A DNA stretch of 18,683 bases from an uncultured Clostridia bacterium (GTDB lineage: Bacteria; Bacillota; Clostridia; TANB77; CAG-508): the NCBI GenBank assembly GCA_948528155.1, contig CAOSZT010000028.1, forward strand, positions 1 to 18,683. Direction: 5' to 3'. Below, in pieces: positions 13,600-18,683 of this stretch. Numbering within the stretch: position 1 is the stretch's first letter; every line of letters begins with the position of its first letter. The position numbers and the translations under genes were made by a program. The notes under the pieces are model-generated. The model searched no databases and was not told where the DNA came from. It saw only the letters and a list, made by a program, of their open reading frames with translations.

Positions 13600-14196
13600 A
13601 TGGAATGGTTAAAAGAATTATTAAAAAATGCAAAAATAGAAAATGTAGAGGAATTAGAAGAAAAAATTTCTAAAGAATTACCAAAACATTTTAAACCAGC
13701 AAAAGAATTTAATGAAATTAGTGAGAAACTAAAAAATGCAAATGAAGAAATTGAAACATTAAAAACAAGTAACGCAAATATTCAAACAGAGTATGACAAC
13801 TATAAAAAAGGTTCAATTACTCAAGAAGAATACGAAACAAAAGTAAAAGAAATACAAGAAGAAGCAGACAACAAAGTTAAACAAAGCAATTTTGATAGTA
13901 AATTAGCAGTCAAGCTAATGTCAAAAGAAATTAATGCAAAAGACGTAATAGATATCAAAGCAAATCTTGATATGTCAAAAATTAATTTAGATGGAGAAAA
14001 TTTTATAGGGCTAGAGGAACAAATCAAGAATTTAAAAGAAAAGAAAGATTACTTATTCAATAAAGAAGAAACTGTAATTACAGGAAGTGGAGAAGGTAGT
14101 CGACAAAAAGTAGAAGAAGACAATATAGAATTAGACAAAATGACATATTCGCAAATGTGTGATTATTTGGAGAAAAATCCAGAAACAAAAATTTAG
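13600..14196 (+). CDS. Capsid scaffolding protein (phage GP20-like), 198 aa
   Basis: Internal scaffold for head assembly, removed before packaging. The ATG at 13600 follows GAAAGGTGGATTAACT. The N-terminus MEWLKELLKNAKIENVEELEE is the classic start of the GP20 scaffold family, followed by LPKHFKPAKEFNEISEKL and a long Lys/Glu-rich coiled coil (about 40-105), then VKLMSKEINAKDVIDIKANLD and a C-terminal acidic hook (DKMTYSQMCDYLEKNPETKI) that in this family binds the capsid protein. It lies directly upstream of the major capsid gene, the standard order. A hairpin overlapping its stop may tune expression ratios of scaffold to capsid. Confidence 0.9.
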   Translation: MEWLKELLKNAKIENVEELEEKISKELPKHFKPAKEFNEISEKLKNANEEIETLKTSNANIQTEYDNYKKGSITQEEYETKVKEIQEEADNKVKQSNFDSKLAVKLMSKEINAKDVIDIKANLDMSKINLDGENFIGLEEQIKNLKEKKDYLFNKEETVITGSGEGSRQKVEEDNIELDKMTYSQMCDYLEKNPETKI

Positions 14197-14216
14197 AGCT
14201 TAAAAGGCTCTTTTTA
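14195..14216 (+). terminator. Hairpin with T-run overlapping the scaffold stop codon
   Basis: AGAGCT (14195-14200) pairs with GGCTCT (14206-14211) including one T-G wobble, followed by TTTTT. The stem begins inside the stop codon TAG (14194-14196). It could attenuate transcription into the capsid gene or act as a processing site. Confidence 0.65.
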
Positions 14217-14246
14217 AATATAAAAATGAGAAAGGAAAGATGAAAA

Positions 14247-15353
14247 ATGGCAAAATTTGATGCAAAAAGCTTTAATCCACAAGCTTTCGGAAAATATGTG
14301 GAGAGAATACCAAAAACAAGAAAAAATGAATTAATTAAATCAGGAGTATTAAAAGGAAACCAAGAAATAAAAAACGCATTTAGTACACAAACAGGGACAG
14401 CATATGCAGTATTGCCAATGTATGGAAGAATAGGAGGAGCAGTTCAGAACTATGATGGTGAAACAGATATGACAGAACAAACTTCAACTACATATGAAAG
14501 AGGAGTAGTTGTAGTAGGAAGAATGGGAGCATGGGTAGAAAAAGACTTCTCAACAGATATAACAGGAGGAGTAGACTTTATGGATAATGTTGCAGCACAA
14601 GTATCTGAATACTTTGAAGATGTAGACCAAGACACACTATTAGCAATTTTAAAAGGTATATTTGCAATGACAGGAGCAAAGAATTTAGAATTTGTTAATA
14701 ATCATACTTTAGACATAACAGGAGAGGAAGGAGAAAAAGCAAATGCAGGAGCTACAACATTAAACACAGCAATTCAAAAAGCCTCAGGAGATAAAAAAGC
14801 AAAATTTACAATGGCAATAATGCATTCAACAGTTGCTACTAATTTAGAGAATTTACAATTATTATCATATCTAAAATACACAGATTCAAATGGAGTACAA
14901 AGAGATTTAACACTTGCATCTTGGAATGGAAGAATTGTGTTAATAGATGATAATATGCCAACAGAAGAGGTTGAGGCAGTTGAAGAAAGTGGAACAAAAG
15001 GACAAGCAAATTATGTAGCACCACAGGAAGCATATACAAAATATACTACTTATATCTTAGGAGATGGAGCTATTGATTATGAAGATGTAGGAGTAAAAAT
15101 TCCTTTTGAAATGGATAGAAACCCAGCAAAAAACGGAGGACAAGATACTTTATATGCTAGACAAAGAAAAGTATTTGCACCTTATGGAATATCATATACA
15201 AAAAAATCACAAGCAAAACTTTCTCCAACAAATGAAGAATTGGCAAATGGTACAAACTGGGAACTTGTTAATGATGGGGCAAGTACAACAGCAAATAAAA
15301 AATATATAGACCATAAACAAATCTATATAGCAAGAATAATCTCTAAGGGGTAA
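14247..15353 (+). CDS. Major capsid protein, 368 aa
   Basis: The ATG at 14247 follows GAAAGGAAAGATGAAAA. The position after the scaffold, the length and the sequence (KFDAKSFNPQAFGKYVERIP at the start, then MYGRIGGAVQNYDGETDMTE and VVVVGRMGAWVEKDFSTD) fit the major capsid protein of clostridial myophages, expected to have the HK97 fold. A long beta-rich core follows (TMAIMHSTVATNLENLQLL, ASWNGRIVLIDDNMP), and the C-terminus has PFEMDRNPAKNGGQDTLYARQ and a final VNDGASTTANKKYIDHKQIYIAR. It contains two out-of-frame CGG strings (14288, TTC GGA; 15134, AAC GGA), both in intact frame. Confidence 0.9.
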   Translation: MAKFDAKSFNPQAFGKYVERIPKTRKNELIKSGVLKGNQEIKNAFSTQTGTAYAVLPMYGRIGGAVQNYDGETDMTEQTSTTYERGVVVVGRMGAWVEKDFSTDITGGVDFMDNVAAQVSEYFEDVDQDTLLAILKGIFAMTGAKNLEFVNNHTLDITGEEGEKANAGATTLNTAIQKASGDKKAKFTMAIMHSTVATNLENLQLLSYLKYTDSNGVQRDLTLASWNGRIVLIDDNMPTEEVEAVEESGTKGQANYVAPQEAYTKYTTYILGDGAIDYEDVGVKIPFEMDRNPAKNGGQDTLYARQRKVFAPYGISYTKKSQAKLSPTNEELANGTNWELVNDGASTTANKKYIDHKQIYIARIISKG

Positions 15354-15354
15354 G

Positions 15355-15375
15355 GATAAGTTCCTTATCTCTTTT
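15355..15375 (+). terminator. Weak terminator-like hairpin after the capsid gene
   Basis: GATAAG (15355-15360) pairs with CTTATC (15364-15369), loop TTC, followed by TCTTTT. It is placed between capsid and connector genes, where partial termination would keep capsid expression high. The ribosome binding site of the next gene follows at once. Confidence 0.5.
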
Positions 15376-15386
15376 AGGAGGTCAAA

Positions 15387-15758
15387 ATGGAAGAAAAAGT
15401 AAAATTACAATTAAAAATATTGAATTATCAAATTAAAGAAGAAGATGAAGATATAATAAATCTATTAATAGAAAGACATACCTCACAAATAAAATATATA
15501 TGTGGATTACAAGAATTAATAAAACCACTAGAATATATAATAGTAGATAAAGTTTGTGCTGATTTTTTAAAAAATAAAATAGCTTTTGGAGAAGATATTG
15601 GAACAATAATATCTACAAATGCAACAAGTATAAAAATAGGAGATGTAACTGTAGACTTTCCAGAAAATAGTAGTAATGAGGCAAAAATAAATTTAATTTT
15701 AGAAAAGCTAGAAAGAAAAGATTTTGATTATTCTCCATTTTCAAAAATGAGGTGGTAA
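15387..15758 (+). CDS. Head-tail connector (gp6/YqbG-like DNA-packaging protein), 123 aa
   Basis: Adaptor ring that binds under the portal. The ATG at 15387 follows TTAGGAGGTCAAA. The helical N-terminus (VKLQLKILNYQIKEEDEDII, LLIERHTSQIKYICGL) and the C-terminal half with SIKIGDVTVDF, then INLILEKLERKDFDYSPF and a final MRW match small head-tail connectors of this phage group. Its stop overlaps the ribosome binding site of the next gene (TGAGGTGG). Confidence 0.8.
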   Translation: MEEKVKLQLKILNYQIKEEDEDIINLLIERHTSQIKYICGLQELIKPLEYIIVDKVCADFLKNKIAFGEDIGTIISTNATSIKIGDVTVDFPENSSNEAKINLILEKLERKDFDYSPFSKMRW

Positions 15759-15760
15759 AA

Positions 15761-16142
15761 ATGTTTTTAAGTAATGAAGAAATATTAAAAGCAAGACAAG
15801 TAATACAAAAAATGTATGACTGTAAATGTGATATTATAGAACATCAAGCAATTAAAAACATTATAAATAAAAGAACTGAATATCAAGAAATAACAGTATT
15901 AGAAGAACAACCTTGTAGAATATCATATAAAACAATATCAAATGCAAATGAGACCGAAAATGAAAGCAATGTAACCCAAATAGTAAAACTCTTTATAGAA
16001 CCAGAAATACAGATAAAATCACGGCTCAAAAATAATAGTAACAAAAGGAAATTTAACAAAAGAATATAAAAACAGTGGAGAGCCAGCAGTCTATGATACA
16101 CATCAAGAAATAATATTAGAAATATTTAAAGGTTGGGCTTAA
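15761..16142 (+). CDS. Head-completion / head-closure protein (YqbH-like), 126 aa, via one +1 shift at CGG
   Basis: The ATG at 15761 is chosen over the in-frame GTG at 15752, which is part of the AGGTGG site. The protein has CDIIEHQAIKN, TVLEEQPCRISYKTI and VTQIVKLFIEPEIQIK. Read straight, it then ends in a nonsense tail (SRLKNNSNKRKFNKRI) with a stop at 16067-16069 and a 75-nt gap before the next gene. Skipping C16022 gives IKSGSKIIVTKGNLTKEYK, then SGEPAVYDTHQEIILEIF and KGWA, stop at 16140-16142. This is the familiar ending of these proteins and closes the gap to 1 nt before the next ATG. Likely the stopper that seals the head and joins the tail. Confidence 0.85.
16022..16024 (+). other. 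In-frame CGG, +1 frame junction 6 of 6 (head-completion protein)
   Basis: Codons AAA TCA CGG CTC. Skipping C16022 gives TCA GGC TCA AAA, i.e. the I-K-x-G-S-K-I motif expected in this family, and a normal end of gene. Confidence 0.85.
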
Positions 16143-16143
16143 T

Positions 16144-16683
16144 ATGGCAAAATGGGGAAATTGTGATTTTAGAGAATTAAAAAAGTTTCAACAAGAAATT
16201 GAAAAGATGTCAAAAGCAAATATACAGAAATTCTGTGAAGATGTTTCAAAGGAGTTAGCAACTAGATTTTTAAGAAAAGTAATCAAAAGAACTCCTGTAG
16301 GGATTTATTCAGGAGAAAGTTACACTTGTGCTATTGGAAAAACTCATAAAGGAAATAAAATATCTGGGAAAGTAGGAGGAACATTACGTAGAGGTTGGAC
16401 AGCAAAAACAGAGACAGACGCAAAAGGTGGAGCTAATAAAGGAAAAGATGTTTCTAGTTGGATTAATGAATTACCAATAAAGCATATAGGTAATACTTTT
16501 CAGGTAGATGTAACAAATGTAGTAAATTATGCAAGTTATGTTGAATATGGACATAGGACAAGAGGGCATAAAGGTTGGGTAGAAGGACATTTTATGATGA
16601 CTATATCTGAAAAAGAAATAAATGCAATGTTACCCAAATTTATAGAAAAGAAACTAACAGAATTACTAAGTGAGGTGTTTTGA
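16144..16683 (+). CDS. HK97 gp10-like / YqbI-like tail-completion component, 179 aa
   Basis: The ATG at 16144 lies 1 nt after the frameshifted stop of the preceding gene; the site AAAGGTTGGG lies inside that gene. The start WGNCDFRELKKFQQEIEKM, then VIKRTPVGIYSGESYTCA, GGTLRRGWTAKTE and YASYVEYGHRTRGHKGWVEG, is the gp10/YqbI pattern (RTPV..TG.LR..W, VEYG.R). These proteins act at the head-tail joint. The N-terminal CDF and the central Gly-rich insert are usual. The gene end overlaps the next start (TGATG). Confidence 0.88.
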   Translation: MAKWGNCDFRELKKFQQEIEKMSKANIQKFCEDVSKELATRFLRKVIKRTPVGIYSGESYTCAIGKTHKGNKISGKVGGTLRRGWTAKTETDAKGGANKGKDVSSWINELPIKHIGNTFQVDVTNVVNYASYVEYGHRTRGHKGWVEGHFMMTISEKEINAMLPKFIEKKLTELLSEVF

Positions 16684-17108
16684 TGAAAACAAATGATATT
16701 ATAGATGGTGTTTCAATAAAGTTAAATGAACTATTTGGAGATGGATATACAATTTATACAAATAATGTTAAACAAGGCTTGAAATTTCCTTGTTTTTTTA
16801 TTACTACATTACCAAGTAATAAGAAAAAACTAATTGGTAATAGATATGAAAACGAAATCAATCTAGTAATACATACAATGCTAGAAGAAGAAAATTTAGA
16901 AGAATTTAATAATATATCTGATAAATTATATGGACTAGAATATATAACATTAATAAATGGAGATATATTAAAAGGTTATGAAATGAAAACAGAAATAAGT
17001 GATGGAGTATTACTATTTTTTATAACATATAAATTTTTTACATATAAAGAAATAACAAGAATAAATGATATGGAAGAAATCAGCAATAAAGGGGAGATAA
17101 AAGTATGA
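16683..17108 (+). CDS. DUF6838/YqbJ-like tail-terminator-type protein, 141 aa
   Basis: The ATG at 16683 overlaps the previous stop by 1 nt; the site GTGAGGTG precedes it. DIIDGVSIKLNELFGDGYTIY (about 4-24), VKQGLKFPCFFITTL (about 28-42) and the final YKFFTYKE are typical of the DUF6838/YqbJ family, which sits between the gp10-like protein and the sheath in PBSX-like phages and probably caps the tail. It overlaps the next gene by 4 nt (ATGA). Confidence 0.82.
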   Translation: MKTNDIIDGVSIKLNELFGDGYTIYTNNVKQGLKFPCFFITTLPSNKKKLIGNRYENEINLVIHTMLEEENLEEFNNISDKLYGLEYITLINGDILKGYEMKTEISDGVLLFFITYKFFTYKEITRINDMEEISNKGEIKV

Positions 17109-17305
17109 CAAAACAAAAAGAAACTCAAAATAAAAAAGAAATTGAAAATAAAAAAGAAACATTATATACCAAACAACAAATAATTAATAGCAAAAAATAT
17201 AGTAAATACAAAGATTTACTAATGTCTATATTAGAAGAAAGAAAAAAATATTATAACAAAGAAATAGAAACAAAAATAAAAGAATTTTTAGAAAGGAAGG
17301 TATAA
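17105..17305 (+). CDS. YqzN/YkzM-domain small protein, 66 aa
   Basis: The ATG at 17105 follows AGGGGAGATAAAAGT. The Lys/Glu-rich N-terminal 20 residues are followed by the domain signature YTKQQIINSKKYSKYKDLL, then MSILEERKKY and IETKIKEFLERKV, as in the YqzN/YkzM family (YTKEQ...S.KY...RDLL...L.....Y...EV...I..FL...V). It always sits directly before the tail-sheath gene in this phage group. Its role is unknown; an assembly helper for sheath is plausible. Confidence 0.85.
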   Translation: MTKQKETQNKKEIENKKETLYTKQQIINSKKYSKYKDLLMSILEERKKYYNKEIETKIKEFLERKV

Positions 17306-17308
17306 CTT

Positions 17309-18604
17309 ATGTTAGGTGGAGGAACATTTACAAAACAAAATAAAATACTACCAGGCTCATACATAAATTTTGTATCAACTCAAAGTGTAGGTTCAAATAT
17401 AGGAGAAAGAGGAGTTGTTGCACTAGGATTAGAACTTGACTGGGGGAAAGATAATGAAGTTATAGAAATAACAGCAGAGCAATTCAACAAAGAAGCAAAT
17501 AAAATATTTGGATATGATTATGGAAATGAAAAGCTAAAAGGATTAAGAGATTTATTCAAAAATGCAGTAAAAGGTTATTTTTACAAACTTAACAGTGATG
17601 GACAAAAAGCAAGTAATAATTATGCAACAGCTAAATACACAGGAAAAAGAGGAAATGACCTAAAAATAGTAATAGAGAAAAATATTGATGATGAAACTAA
17701 ATTTGATGTTATTACTATATTAGAAACATCACAAATAGATAAACAAATAGTAAGTAAAGCAAGTGAATTAGTTGATAATGATTATGTCATATTTAAAAAA
17801 GAGGAAACATTAGAGGTAACAGCAGCTACACCACTTGAAGGAGGAACAAATGGAACTGTAACAGGACAAAGCCATCAAGATTTTTTAAATAAAATAGAAT
17901 CATACAATTTTAATACACTAGGTTGCTTAAGCAAAGAAACAGAAGTAACAACATTATATGTAACATATACAAAAAGACTAAGAGAAGAACAAGGTATAAA
18001 ATTCCAAACAGTAGTATATAACAATCAAGCTGATTATGAAGGAATAGTAAACTTAAAAAATACCACAGTAGAATCAGACACAGGTTTAATTTACTGGGTA
18101 ACTGGAATTATAGCAAGTTGCAATATAAACACATCAAACACAAATAAAATATATGATGGAGAATATACAGTAAACAGTAACTATACTCAAACAGAATTAG
18201 AAGAATGTATACAAAAAGGTGAATTTGTACTACATAAAGTTGGAAGTGAAATAAGAGTACTAGTTGACATTAACAGTTTAACAAAATTAACAAATGAAAA
18301 AGGAGAAGAATTTAAGTCAAATCAAACTATAAGAGTATTAGACCAAATTGCAACAGACATAGCAACAAAATTTAATAAAAGATATTTAGGAAAAATTCAA
18401 AATAACGATTCTGGTAGAATTTCTTTATGGAATGATATAGTTAGCTTATTTAAAGAATATTCAACATTACAAGCAATAGAGAATTTTGATTCAAAAGAAA
18501 TAACAGTTGAACAAGGAAATGATAAAAAATCAGTAGTAGTAAATAGTTCAGTACAAATAATAAATTCAATGGAAAAATTGTATATGAGTGTAGTTGTATC
18601 ATAA
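17309..18604 (+). CDS. Contractile tail sheath protein, 431 aa
   Basis: Sheath subunit of a contractile tail, the marker of a myovirus. The ATG at 17309 follows AAGGAAGGTATAACTT. The start LGGGTFTKQNKILPGSYINF is the conserved opening of XkdK-type sheaths, then GVVALGLELDWGKDNEVIEI (about 35-54), a domain with TATAKYTGKRGND-like pattern (KYTGKRGNDLKIVI, about 110-124), LEGGTNGTVTGQSHQDFL (about 176-193) and a C-terminal region with VLDQIATDIATKFNKRYLGKIQNN (about 345-368) that packs against the tube. The length matches the family. A strong terminator follows the stop. Confidence 0.95.
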   Translation: MLGGGTFTKQNKILPGSYINFVSTQSVGSNIGERGVVALGLELDWGKDNEVIEITAEQFNKEANKIFGYDYGNEKLKGLRDLFKNAVKGYFYKLNSDGQKASNNYATAKYTGKRGNDLKIVIEKNIDDETKFDVITILETSQIDKQIVSKASELVDNDYVIFKKEETLEVTAATPLEGGTNGTVTGQSHQDFLNKIESYNFNTLGCLSKETEVTTLYVTYTKRLREEQGIKFQTVVYNNQADYEGIVNLKNTTVESDTGLIYWVTGIIASCNINTSNTNKIYDGEYTVNSNYTQTELEECIQKGEFVLHKVGSEIRVLVDINSLTKLTNEKGEEFKSNQTIRVLDQIATDIATKFNKRYLGKIQNNDSGRISLWNDIVSLFKEYSTLQAIENFDSKEITVEQGNDKKSVVVNSSVQIINSMEKLYMSVVVS

Positions 18605-18634
18605 GAGAACAAACAAAATTGTTCTCTTTAATTT
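18603..18634 (+). terminator. Terminator hairpin after the sheath gene
   Basis: AAGAGAACAA (18603-18612) pairs perfectly with TTGTTCTCTT (18619-18628), followed by TAATTTATTT. The stem begins inside the sheath stop codon. Position between sheath and tube genes suggests partial termination or mRNA stabilisation. Confidence 0.75.
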
Positions 18635-18654
18635 ATTTATAGGAGGTAATTAAA

Positions 18655-18683
18655 ATGGATAATCCAATAATGAATGCAAAAGA
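18655..18683 (+). CDS. Tail tube protein, 5' end only (XkdM-like, by position)
   Basis: The ATG at 18655 follows AGGAGGTAATTAAA, a near-perfect ribosome binding site. Only nine complete codons are in the window (M-D-N-P-I-M-N-A-K). In this phage group the gene after the sheath is the tail tube, and a short N-terminus of this type is common there, so the call is made mostly from gene order. Confidence 0.6.

Noticed and set aside
15106..15309. 67-aa + strand frame inside the capsid gene
   Set aside because: It is an alternative frame of a clearly coding capsid gene and has no ribosome binding site.
1038..16142. Frame breaks as random prophage decay
   Set aside because: Decay would give stops and indels mostly in A/T runs and in any codon. 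Here all six breaks are one extra C making an in-frame CGG before GGN, and no other damage is seen. A systematic sequencing error remains possible and is kept as the main alternative.

Overview
The window is a compact, strongly AT-rich piece of a temperate phage or prophage of a low-GC Firmicute, most likely a clostridium. Arginine is written mostly AGA, ribosome binding sites are AGGAGG-like, and almost every gene lies on the + strand with 1-25 nt overlaps. The packaging, head and contractile-tail order (terminases, SPP1-type portal, MuF protein, scaffold, capsid, connectors, YqzN/YkzM protein, tail sheath, start of the tail tube) is that of PBSX-like and Clostridioides-type myoviruses. The host genus cannot be fixed from the sequence.

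Layout. Positions 28-117 hold a cluster of GTGTTAC direct and inverted repeats. Positions 132-6451 are an early/middle operon: small unknown proteins, an SF2 DEAH helicase, a RecU-like nuclease, a small membrane protein, a DUF7666/pentapeptide-repeat protein, a macrodomain protein, several small proteins and finally a sigma-region-4/ArpU-like late regulator. Directly behind the regulator (6452-6527) is an 11-bp periodic TTGGCAG array abutting a -10 box, which looks like its target promoter; a terminator-like hairpin follows. Positions 6645-7652 carry a DUF4406 protein, a structured non-coding stretch, a Cys-rich small protein and one minus-strand small gene. From 7653 to the end is the packaging, head and tail module, including a MuF head protein fused to a zincin-like metalloprotease domain, a small overlapping gene that could be its partner, and two YjcQ genes.

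The main observation concerns the codon CGG. By hand count CGG occurs in frame at six places, in five genes: helicase (twice), small terminase, large terminase, first YjcQ gene and a head-completion protein. At all six the reading frame breaks, and at all six skipping one base (reading C|GGN, so that a Gly codon follows) restores the expected family sequence, length and gene spacing. Six other CGG strings in coding sequence are out of frame (such as ACG GGA, AAC GGA, TCG GCT), and all six lie in intact frames. CGA, CGT and CGC are used as ordinary arginine codons, and no CGG is read as arginine. I see no frame break that is not at CGG. The simplest biological reading is that CGG is unassigned (no tRNA-Arg with anticodon CCG) and is passed by obligatory +1 frameshifting onto glycine tRNA. 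A systematic sequencing or assembly artefact is the main rival. Coordinates for these genes are given for the full frameshifted product.
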